DNA from: Triops longicaudatus
Lineage: Eukaryota; Arthropoda; Branchiopoda; Notostraca; Triopsidae
Direction of reading: 5' to 3'
Assembly (NCBI GenBank): GCA_022885665.1
Contig: JAGQDJ010000183.1
Location: forward strand, 1-64,000
Length of the DNA stretch: 64,000 bases
A program made the translations under genes and the position numbers. This document shows positions 1 through 8,400 of the stretch, in pieces. The stretch's first letter is position 1. Each line of letters starts with the position of its first letter. The notes under the pieces are model-generated. The model saw only the letters and a list, made by a program, of their open reading frames with translations. It searched no databases and was not told where the DNA came from.

Positions 1-1014
1 CTGGTGGTGAGCATGCGTCCAGGATTTGTACCGAGATTTGAATCCGAGTTAAAACGTTTCGTACCAACGAATATTAAACCTAAGGTATAAAGGAGACGAT
101 ATCTTTTTATTTATTGATTTTATTACTATAATTTTTTTTATATAAAAGCTCACGCATTTCCGTATCGGTATCATGCGTCGTATATTGAAGCATGTGTTCT
201 AGCGAATAGCGAAGGGCTCGAGCAAGCAACGGTGACACAGCAGGAATGGAAAACTGTGGGTCCCAACGTGATTCGCAGATGGAATTTGTAATTAATTCAT
301 GTTAATGTGTATGATATCTATGTCCCTTGCCTAAAGTGGTCTTATTGACTCTTGTTATATTATTTCTAAGAATGTAAAATTGTGTGCTTTTTTATTAAAG
401 CGAATCAAAATGTGATATACAACATTTACGCCAAAGTTGTGCTTGATTATTATGTTTTACCTTCTTTCATCGTGAAAATACTATGTTTCAGACCAATCGA
501 GATGTTTAAAAAGATTTCGGCTACGAGGTCGTCAGAACTGTCTAAAATACTTGAATACTTTTAGGTAGCAGCATAAACTAATTATTTGTGAATTGGGAGA
601 CGTGAAAGCAACACGTTTTTTTTATTTTTTTTACAGAAGAAAAATGATTTTATTAAATTGTTTAGCAAATTAGTCGCACTTGACAGAGACAAACTCCACG
701 GTAGTAATTTTATTTCCACCAACAAAAGCGGTTTGTTGTACTAAAACTATTATTATAATACTTATTAATTCTACTGGAATTACAATGATTTTGGTAATTC
801 CCATGTATCCTAATAAATCGACATGTCTGCAATATGGAAATTAAGGAATGCAATTTGTCAGCCTCGACGAGAGGATTCCAAATCTGTAAGAATTATTGCG
901 CTAGCCCTTCAAATAAGCGAGAAAACTGAGCTTGAATATGAAATTATGCCCTGAGGGCGTCTCAGGAGCCAAAAATTTTGAAATCCCATAAGGAATAACA
1001 TGGGAAAAAGTGCG
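1..1014. other. AT-rich flank, no gene recognised
   Basis: I see no frame with coding character or flanking splice sites here. The stretch is AT-rich, with poly-T patches around 620-640. It lies downstream of the 3' end of the minus-strand gene that stops at 1457. Confidence 0.5.
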
Positions 1015-1260
1015 ATGCACGATGCATCATGTTTTCCGAGGTCTCGTTCACCCTTTCCTATCCCTTCTCATGCTTCCCATGCTGTTTCCAGTGGTACTCT
1101 TGGTAATCCCATGTTATTGGGATATACCAGGCACCATAGGAAGCAGGCCAGGGCATAGTCAGGGTTTTTTTTCCTCTGAAAAACCAAACCTCGGACACGG
1201 GGACTCGAACCCACGATCTCACGATCCCAAGGCAATGCCTTAGACCGCTCGGCCAAAACA
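1015..1260 (-). repeat. tRNA-derived SINE-like element (degenerate tRNA-like head)
   Basis: Read on the minus strand, the segment begins with an internal pol III promoter layout. An A-box-like TGGCCGAGCGGT lies at 1254-1243 and a B-box GGGTTCGAGTCC at 1212-1201. The spacing resembles a class II (Leu/Ser-like) tRNA, and a small GATC-GTGA-GATC hairpin sits where a variable arm would be. No proper anticodon stem or acceptor pairing can be formed, so this is not a working tRNA. The head is followed by about 170 nt of unrelated body. Spurious frames across such heads give an AERSKAL-type peptide, typical of tRNA-like repeats. The body end near 1015 is a guess. It could instead be a lone tRNA pseudogene. 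Confidence 0.5.
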
Positions 1261-1348
1261 TTAACTTGTTTGATAAGTTATTTGAAATACAAATAGTTCG
1301 GGTGCTATGTTACCATTGCAACTTGTCACAGGTGACACATATTTTTTT

Positions 1349-1354
1349 TTTATT
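1349..1354 (-). promoter_or_regulatory. putative polyadenylation signal AATAAA for the 12-exon gene
   Basis: TTTATT on the plus strand reads AATAAA on the minus strand, about 100 nt after the stop codon of the unknown 12-exon gene. The position is reasonable for a poly(A) signal, but the surrounding tract is AT-rich and the word is common by chance. Confidence 0.35.
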
Positions 1355-1456
1355 TTTCTAGACTTCGTTCTGACAGGAAGCTTGTTCAAAATGAAGTACT
1401 ATAGTCAACACTTGAGGTTCAGGCAAATTTCAATGTATTACGACGTACAGAACATT

Positions 1457-1659
1457 TCAAGTTATTCCAATTGATGAATTTTGCGTTACAGACAAGCCAC
1501 CTTTCGATACAGTTTCTACCGTCGATACTCTAATTCGGTTGCCTCCTGGATTGAAGACCATTAGATCTTTGTCGATAGGCACCATCTGATTGTCTACCAG
1601 AGGTAACATTCCAATTATCTGCCCGAGTTCTTCTTTGGTTAACTTCCTCTTCGTATCAC
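1457..1659 (-). CDS. Unknown repeat-module gene, exon 12 (C-terminus)
   Basis: The acceptor TACTTAG precedes 1659. The exon enters in phase 1 and ends at TGA (1459-1457). It encodes 66 residues, starting DTKRKLTKEELGQIIGML and including the hydrophilic stretch FNPGGNRIRVSTVETV. No known domain is recognised. The frame is the only one that stays open from the splice site and matches exon 11. Confidence 0.7.
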
Positions 1660-1936
1660 CTAAGTACAGACAAGAAATAATATAGTAAAAAAACTATTAA
1701 GAAAAAAATAGAATAAAAATAAATACTAACTACAAACACAAATCTTCGTTAACTATACACATAAATAATGCTATTTCCAGAATAAATAAAACAAACAAAG
1801 GAAAAAAAATACTCAATACCTTGGAAAAGGATATTTAAAAATGAGTTGCATATGAATAGGTGTTGATTTTAATTTTGTAAAATTTATGTACTTAATTTTT
1901 GTTTTAAAAATCTTGGAAAAATTGTCAATAAATTAC

Positions 1937-2218
1937 TGTCATATTCAATGGTGAAATGCTTAATTTGCGCTTCTTTGGTTTTAAGGACGATAGGGGCTTG
2001 TCTTTCCTCAACGACCGGCTGAACTGGGCCCGGAAGTTCGATTTCACTGCGAAACGCATCATCATTGGCGCCTAACGCAAGCTCCTCCCCTATGTCTTCA
2101 GGAGGAGGCGGTAATTCCACAAAAAGGCCACCGTCAGGTGTCTCTGATGCTTCCAGAACTTGGAGGTCCAATAAGCTGGTATCTTCTAGCTCGAACACTT
2201 GCTCGATTTCAATTGGCT
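1937..2218 (-). CDS. Unknown repeat-module gene, exon 11 (acidic, Pro-rich)
   Basis: The exon follows a strong acceptor (TTTCTGCCAG) and ends at GACA|gtaatt, phase 1 at both ends. It encodes about 93 residues and is strikingly acidic, with EPIEIEQVFELEDTSLLDL near the start followed by ELPPPPEDIGEELALG. The composition resembles a disordered acidic activation or docking segment; that is a composition-based guess only. Confidence 0.75.
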
Positions 2219-2311
2219 CTGGCAGAAACAAACAAAACAAATTACAAAAGTGAAATAAAATTTATGGAAAATCGAATTTGTCAAAACGATGAGAATTATC
2301 TAATTTTTTAC

Positions 2312-2380
2312 CACTTGTGATTTCACTAGACGCCAAACTACCTTGCGCTACCGAATGTAAAGACGTATCACGCTGTTTGG
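2312..2380 (-). CDS. Unknown repeat-module gene, exon 10 (short linker after module 3)
   Basis: This is a 69-nt exon, acceptor TTTGTAG and donor AGTG|gtaaaa, phase 1 at both ends. It begins AKQRDTS after the split codon, which resembles the EKQRPDT that follows module 1 in exon 4. The sequence just after the module is therefore also part of the duplicated unit. Confidence 0.65.
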
Positions 2381-2491
2381 CTACAAACACAGAATGAATT
2401 ATTAAAGCCACGCCCACCGAGTGTTATAAGCCGGGCACTTTTTTAAAAAGATTTTTGTAAGTTATCTGAAAAAAGAAACGAAGCGCTCTAC

Positions 2492-2669
2492 CAAATTCTT
2501 CTTCACAATGCCGAAAGAAACTGATGGTGAACCGCCGACCGGATTCGGACGTAAGCCACGCCTCCGCTATAGGATGAAAGGCAAACACGTGTTGTGTGCT
2601 TTTCAGACGATTGGGAAAAATGATACACGTTACAATACAAGCGTCGTGTTGCGTTTGTAACCGTTTGGC
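2492..2669 (-). CDS. Unknown repeat-module gene, exon 9 (module 3)
   Basis: This is the third 178-nt module exon. The acceptor is TTTATTTTAG, entry is phase 0, and it exits in phase 1 at TTTG|gtagag. Landmarks are ACIVTCIIFPN, the AF-H-P-I motif, AEAWL, SESG and HCEEEF. By eye it is identical to module 1 at 27 of 59 positions without a gap. It was missed as an ORF because it lacks a long ATG-initiated frame; homology to the other two exons shows it is real. Confidence 0.8.
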
Positions 2670-2816
2670 CTAAAATAAAAACAAATTAGACGTTGAATTC
2701 TCAAAAATATTTTTAAAAAAATATTAGTTGAATAAATAATATATTCTTTTCAAAGTGTCAGTTTCAAATTAACTAAATGCAAAATTTTTTAAATCAATTT
2801 GACAAACTGCCTTTAC

Positions 2817-2983
2817 TTTTCCCAGAAATGAAGTCAAACTATGGCTTTGAGCTCCAGTATTATTGGAAACGCTTTTCTTAGGTCGCTCAAGCAAGGCTTC
2901 GCTCCGTGATTTGGACGTACTGGGCGTGGCCACAATGGTAATGCAAGGCTCCACTTCCGAATCTTCTCCACCTTCAAGCCTCA
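2817..2983 (-). CDS. Unknown repeat-module gene, exon 8 (linker before module 3)
   Basis: This 167-nt exon encodes 55 full codons, ending in AQSHSLTSFLGK just before the GTAAAG donor. That end aligns with the ends of exons 2 and 6 (Q-x-x-x-L-x-x-[YF]-L). The acceptor is an unusual CCAGAG: using the first AG would bring in a stop, while the second AG (exon from 2983) restores the phase 1 entry required by exon 7. That acceptor is the least certain junction inside the gene. Confidence 0.65.
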
Positions 2984-3429
2984 CTCTGGAAATTCGAAAA
3001 AACACGGGTACTAATTATAGACAAAAATAAATAAAATGCAACACGAATAGAGAAAAAAATTCCGAAAATATGAAAAAATCCGAAAAATCTAAATAATTTT
3101 TCTTAAAAAAAAATAAAAATAGAAATTAAAATCAAACCATATTTAAAAAACAGAAAGAAGCTGGAAAAGTGAGTAGAATAAATTCAATTAGCCATAAACA
3201 CGCTCAAAGTGCTCATTTAAACAGTGATTCAATGACGTATCTTACTGAGGTTTGGTCTGTTTTCTCTTCAGCGCAGTTTTGATACCTTGCAAACCCAAAT
3301 TTCTTGGCGTTCTCGCTTTTAAGCCTCTGTTGGCGATTGCTTCTTTGATTTCTGAAGGACGGAGTTTATCTTTTGGCGAGAAAAATGTAGTTGCGTGACA
3401 AAAGATAGTTCTTTTAACGACTCGGTTAC

Positions 3430-3607
3430 CTATTTCTTGCTCACAGTGAATCAGGTACGCTTTTTTGAGACAATTGATTTCTTCCGAGTGAAACCACTTG
3501 TTGGATATTGGGTTGAAGGCTACGTTCTGGTAACTTATTTGCTGCTTGTTTGGAAAAACGATCATTGTAGCTATACAAGCTCCGCGCTGGATTTCTAGAT
3601 CTTTGCC
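3430..3607 (-). CDS. Unknown repeat-module gene, exon 7 (module 2)
   Basis: This is the second 178-nt module exon. The acceptor is GTGTTATAG, entry is phase 0, and it exits in phase 1 at ATAG|gtaacc. Landmarks are GKDL, ACIATMIVFPNK, ISYQ, AFNPI, KWF, SEE and HCEQEI. It matches module 1 at 31 of 59 positions without a gap, and exon length and phases are identical. Confidence 0.82.
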
Positions 3608-3737
3608 CTATAACACAAAAAATTTCTTACTTTTTTAAATAATAATAATAATTAAAATACTACAAAATAAACATAGGCTTCGGAAATAAGTTGTGTACAA
3701 AAAAGGTGAGAAAAATTATTAGCTTGAGGATTTCTAC

Positions 3738-3836
3738 CCGTCTTAAGTACGAATTTAGTCTCTGTGTTTGAACTCCAGACACACTTGGCCGTTTTGGGAC
3801 ATCTCGCAGTACTATGCTTCGCTTTTTGGACTTTTT
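3738..3836 (-). CDS. Unknown repeat-module gene, exon 6 (basic linker before module 2)
   Basis: This is a 99-nt exon, phase 0 to 0, after the strong acceptor TTGTTTACAG. It encodes 33 residues, opening KKSKKRS (a possible nuclear localisation signal) and ending QTQRLNSYLRR. It has the same length and phases as exon 2, which precedes module 1, and the same motif at its end. Confidence 0.75.
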
Positions 3837-3914
3837 CTGTAAACAAAGGCGAAAAATGTCCGATAATATAATAGAATACGTGATATTAATAATTGAAAAA
3901 CTGAATATAACTAC

Positions 3915-4068
3915 TAGTAAAGTTTCAAAGTCATCAGTAGTGTTTCCACTGAGTTCAATTTCGGTCTCTTTTTCGCTGATTTTGATTTCTGATTCGATAT
4001 GTTCAGTCGCTTCGCGAATAATTTTGACCTCAGCGCCAATGCTGCCATCTGTGTTCTCCGTTTCAGCC
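3915..4068 (-). CDS. Unknown repeat-module gene, exon 5 (acidic linker)
   Basis: The exon enters in phase 2 (acceptor CCGTTTAG) and leaves in phase 0 (TTACTA|gtagtt). It encodes 51 residues rich in Glu and Ile, with alternating charge such as ESEIKISEKETEIELSG. It joins exon 4 by completing a Lys codon. There is no recognised domain. Confidence 0.72.
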
Positions 4069-4156
4069 CTAAACGGCGCGAAAAATAGCACATTTAACGG
4101 AAGCCATTCTTCAAGTAATTCGAATAACAAAATTTAGCCAAAATATACGCTTTTAC

Positions 4157-4340
4157 TTCTCATATGACGTTCGAGCTTTCTTGATTGGGTACGTTTTCAG
4201 ACTTTCAAGATCCCACGTTCTTTTTCGACGTCCGCGGGAGCTCGCAGTACCGGCTGTATTGTTTGTAGTTTGCTTTTCCAGTGAATTGGACTTTTTTCTT
4301 TTGGGAAAGTTTTCCTTCATTGTATCAGGGCGCTGTTTCT
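4157..4340 (-). CDS. Unknown repeat-module gene, exon 4 (basic linker after module 1)
   Basis: The acceptor is CATTTTCCAG, the donor is GAGAA|gtaaaa, and the phase runs 1 to 2. It encodes about 60 residues, strongly basic, with FPKRKKSNS and SSRGRRKRTWDLES. Two basic clusters about 30 residues apart suggest nuclear targeting or nucleic-acid contact. Confidence 0.75.
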
Positions 4341-4531
4341 CTGGAAAATGGAGTCAAATGATTCATTAGTGCAAGTTTAGCTCGCTTTAAGCGTGTTTGC
4401 ACATATGTTCTCACACATGCGAGTTTTCGATTGTACGGCAAGAGCACTTTACACGCAATTGCATGGTTGTTGACAAGAAAGGTGAAAACACGGCGAAACA
4501 GAGCAAAAAGTGCGGAAAGCATGTTGGGTAC

Positions 4532-4709
4532 CGATTTCAGTTTCGCACGCAATGAGGAAAGAATTCTTGAAATGTTCGCCAGCTTCGGATGCAAGCCATT
4601 TTTCCGCAACGGGATTAAATGCCGCACTCTGATAAGTTATGAAACGCTTGTTCGGAAAGACGACCATTGTTACCACACACGCATTGTGCAACGTATGCAA
4701 GTCTTTGCC
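4532..4709 (-). CDS. Unknown repeat-module gene, exon 3 (module 1)
   Basis: This is the first 178-nt module exon. The acceptor is TATTATTCTAG, entry is phase 0, and it exits in phase 1 at ATCG|gtaccc. It shows GKDL, ACVVTMVVFPNK, ITYQ, AFNPV, EKWL, SEAG and ACETEI. The alternating hydrophobic pattern around FPN suggests beta strands, followed by a likely helix ending in C-E-x-E. Confidence 0.82.
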
Positions 4710-4788
4710 CTAGAATAATATATAATTAACAATAAAGAGATTTTGCTCTCTATAAGAACCGGATTATTTTTTAAATTAAATTCATTAC

Positions 4789-4887
4789 TATTTTTAAATA
4801 ATCCGCTAAACGTTTGGCTTGAGGTTTGTTGACGTCAGCACTCTTGCTTCTTACACGTGAATTCTTCGAATTGTCCCCCGGTGGATT
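4789..4887 (-). CDS. Unknown repeat-module gene, exon 2 (linker before module 1)
   Basis: This is a 99-nt exon, phase 0 to 0, acceptor TTCTATAG and donor AAAATA|gtaatg. It encodes 33 residues, ending KPQAKRLADYLKI. The two other frames contain stops, so the reading frame is fixed. It is matched in size, phase and terminal motif by exon 6. Confidence 0.7.
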
Positions 4888-5174
4888 CTATAGAACAATA
4901 CAAATAGCACATTAATAATAGAAGTCCAAATTTCTAAGTAGAAGAGTAAAGAAAAAAATACGCTAATTAAAGATTACGTGCACATAAAGCTTGGAGTTGA
5001 GACTCATTGTGAGCGCTGTTCAATATTGTTTCACCTCTGAATTCCCATTGTTAAATGTTTAAAAGTATTTTTAGTATTTTAATGTTAGATTGTTTGCTTT
5101 CTTTTATCGCGTTAATTTCTGAATTGTTACGATGGATGAAAAGATGATGTTGACAACAATGAGGTGTTACTGAC

Positions 5175-5258
5175 ATAATTTCCAATCCCATCTTCTTCAC
5201 TCGTCACACAAGCTTCGTCTGGCTCGATGAAATAACTATGTTCCATTAGGCTTTCCAT
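5175..5258 (-). CDS. Unknown repeat-module gene, exon 1 (putative N-terminus)
   Basis: The ATG at 5258 has a strong context (A at -3, G at +4). It opens 28 acidic codons beginning MESLMEHSYF, and a donor TAT|gtcagt fits the phase 0 needed by exon 2. The donor is weak, and the frame also stays open for a short way upstream of this ATG, so the true start or an additional exon could differ. A possible 5' UTR acceptor (TTCTTGCAG) lies before 5424. Confidence 0.4.
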
Positions 5259-5314
5259 GTTTTCATCATGTGCCCAGAGTTGCAAACAAGGTTCCTGAAC
5301 AGCGTTGGGTGTGG

Positions 5315-5362
5315 CTACGGAGCGAACCGCGAGGCGAGTGCCGGCTCGTATTCAGATTGCAT
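5315..5362 (-). other. Small upstream ORF before the 12-exon gene
   Basis: On the minus strand an ATG at 5362 opens a 15-codon frame ending at TAG (5317-5315), 56 nt before the putative main start. If the exon 1 model is right, this uORF would lie in the leader and could lower initiation at the main ATG. It could equally be chance. Confidence 0.25.
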
Positions 5363-5424
5363 AGGCAATGAAAAAATTGTTAGCGCGAAAGCTGTGCGTC
5401 TGGCGTCTTAATATTTTTTTTCCC

Positions 5425-8400
5425 TGCAAGAAAATTTATCTTATTTTCGCAAACGAGTTAAAGATTTAATTCAGTGACGAGGGTTTATTGTTATTGAAGA
5501 CGGGCACGGATGGATATACACCGCATAGATAGCGTTGTGTTTCAAAATGGGGCACTTTTCTTTGTTCGGCTTTTTTTCTTTAAATAAAAAAACCATCGTA
5601 GGCTAACGCCTGTTGATGGTTCGTTCTACTGATAGCCGGGAATTATTTCTTAAGCTTTCTTCGTCGAGAAAGCTAAAATTTCTGAAGTTTATTAAAATAA
5701 AAACGAATTCTTACCACTTGTCATAAAAAATGTCGGTTGAAATTACAGCACAGTCTCAGAGATGGCACTGCCTCTCTTTCTTAAATGTTACCCGAATCAA
5801 CTAAATATTCGGACTATTGTGAAAATGCGTTACAACAAAAAGTATACTAATTAATAAGTATACGACGGAAAACTAATGGAGGAACCGTGCGCTTGGAATT
5901 ATTTATCCAAATAATCTTGTCAACATTTCTCTTCACTTGTTAACATACCTCTGCGTGTCTGTGAATTAGTTTGCTAAACTACGTGACTTTTATGACACAA
6001 AACCATTAGTGTTCAGGTTACATGTCTATCACGTGCCATCGTCTCACAATTTATTCACGAAACGACTTTTCGGAACCTTGTTACCCCAATATACTAAATT
6101 AACTAGCTAAACTAACTTCTCCGAGTCTTCATTTGTTCTCACTTTGGTTGACACCCTCTGGAGAAAAAAAGAAATACTTTTCTCACGGAACAACAATTCA
6201 CACGCATTTTCCCGTTATAACTCGTGTACAATGTAAAACGCACGCCTCGTACAATTAACCTAGGAAAAGCACCAACAAGATTTTAACAAATGAGTATAGA
6301 ATAATGAGCATTAAGTACGATTTATAAGATCTTAAACAGGTCTAGAGAAGAATAGAAGCGATTTTCCAACAATTGTACGTCATTTTTTCCTCTATTATTC
6401 ACCCAAGCTTCAGAAACGTTTCCTGTTTTGTCACTCATACGATAAAGAGGCCCACTTTCGTCCCGTTTTCCTACCAAAACCTGTCATGTGTGTTCATGAC
6501 GCATTTTTTCTCCCTAAATCTCCATCACAACAACAGGCGGACACGACTCTATTGTTCTCTGCCATATTACTGCGCCGTCTACAAACCTTTGTGCTTCGAA
6601 ACCAAAACGTCTCTGAAACCAAATTTCTTTCCTTAAACGAAAACTTTGGCAACAACTCTTTCCAGCTCTTTTCAGCCCCCAGAAAAAGAACGAAATCAAA
6701 TCAAAACTTGTCGACTGTTCAAATTACAAGTTCAAGTTCAGCTTTTGTATATTACCTCCCAAAGTTGAGCTTTTCGAGTTAGATATCCTTGTGCGTTCTA
6801 TGAGCCAGTGCCGTTTTATCGCTAAGTACGCAGTAATACCAACTTCCGTAAGTCTCGTAGGAAAACTTTAATTTGAAGGTTCGGATATCCATTTTAGAAA
6901 CAAAATAGAGACGAAAGGAAGTAAAAATGCTGTGGTAAGTTACACGACAAACGAAGCGTGTAACGAACACGCGCCGCAAGTAAAAAAAAAAATACAAAAA
7001 AATAAGAAATAAAATAATAACAACAGGAAGAAGAAAAAACTGCGAGAAGGCACCAAAAGTTTGACAATGGAATTACAACGAACACTTCTTATAGCGAGCA
7101 CAGTCTAGGAACGTATTAGGTTCGTTGTACAAAGTAGCAATGTACTTCAAAATAATCATAATAATAAAAATAAAATAAATAAATACAATAAAAATGCAGC
7201 AAAAATTTTAACTGTCTTGGGCGCATATGGGTAAGCGAAAGGCGAAGTTTAAAGGCTCCAAAGTCAAAGTTTTAAGCCGACAGCTCGATTGCTGGGTTAC
7301 AGCTCACGACAGGTTCAAAGAGAGATGTATTTTCCCCAGCTTCCGGGGTCTGCAGTGTACAAGGGAGAAAAGATGTCGTGGGCAAAGTGAAGGAACCTTT
7401 CTACGCATCATTAATCCGAACAGAACATGTCTTCTGAAGCTTTACAAGGTCTTCCTCTTGTCGTCTTCCATTTTGCATGGGCACGTACTTCATTTTGCAT
7501 CACTGACATCCGAATTCCAGCATGGAGAAACGTCTTACTGTACGTAGCCAAGCAACGGTAGCAGAAGTACCGAGAATAAACAAAGAAATAGTTTGAACAG
7601 GGCGGAAAAATAATGCAAAGAAACAGGCCTCAATCTTTTTATGTCAAATATTTGTTCTTACGAAACTTTTCGTGACATTTCCATGGTCAGTTCACAAGTG
7701 TTTATTACTTATGATTTAACACGATTAATGATAAGTTACTTAAGTTTTACAGTGGCCTTAAGATTTATCACGTAAATTTTTTTTTAACGTACTTTCTTTG
7801 CTTCTTCAACGCACCAAAGCTCGACGCTTTAATTAAAAACAGCCTCCAACCAAGAAATTTTCCTCTAAAATGCTCCATCTTCACACAGAAACTGTTGCTT
7901 CTTTGCATTCTTTAAACCCCTTCACGAAATCCAGCCCATCTCCAGTCGCCTTCTGAAATAATGCCGACTTTGAGCTAGAAGCTTTCTGTCGTTATAAGTC
8001 GTATTAGTCATGGAACCATGCGTCACTGGAGAAATAGAAACGCGCTGCGTGAAAGCTACTTTTTTGTTTATGCATTTCCTTTTCCTTGACTCCGTTACTG
8101 GGCGCCGGGATTGTCAGGAAGTACGTACCCGTTCCTCTTTTCTCGCCATTATCTATTATACCCAGCTTAGTTGTCTTTGTCACCTCGATTCCTCTCCAAA
8201 AAGAACAGAAAATGGAAGGAAAAGAAAAGAAAGGCGTTGGTTCAAGGGATGCAGAGTTGATTTAACGGAATTAAACTTTCGGGACAGAAAGTGTATTTCT
8301 TGCAGCAGAAATATACGCTGGGTAGCTGTTTTCGAAAGTTCCATTTGCCGCGGGGCCTAAAGAAGACAATTGGGTCGTATTTAAAGAGCTGTCGCGTTTG

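Larger units (their letters stand above)
1457..5258 (-). other. Gene span: unrecognised nuclear-looking protein with three 59-residue repeat modules (12 coding exons)
   Basis: Twelve exons join through GT-AG introns without any frame break to give 624 codons plus stop (1875 nt). I do not recognise the family. Three modules lie at residues about 62-120, 267-325 and 382-440, each encoded by one 178-nt exon. All three share AC, T, FPN, AF.P, W, SE and CE.E at the same positions. Linkers are rich in Lys/Arg (KRKK, RGRRKR, KKSKKR), which suggests a nuclear location; others are acidic. The C-terminal third is acidic with a short poly-Pro run. Introns are short (78-446 nt), unlike those of the other two genes here. 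The function is unknown. The repeats may be binding modules, but that is inference. The first exon and its start are the weakest part. Confidence 0.75.

Noticed and set aside
1190..1260. Functional tRNA-Leu or tRNA-Ser gene
   Set aside because: A and B boxes are present but there is no proper anticodon stem or acceptor pairing.
3660..4130. 156-codon minus-strand open frame as a separate gene
   Set aside because: It is exon 5 of the 12-exon gene (3915-4068) extended into intron sequence on both sides.
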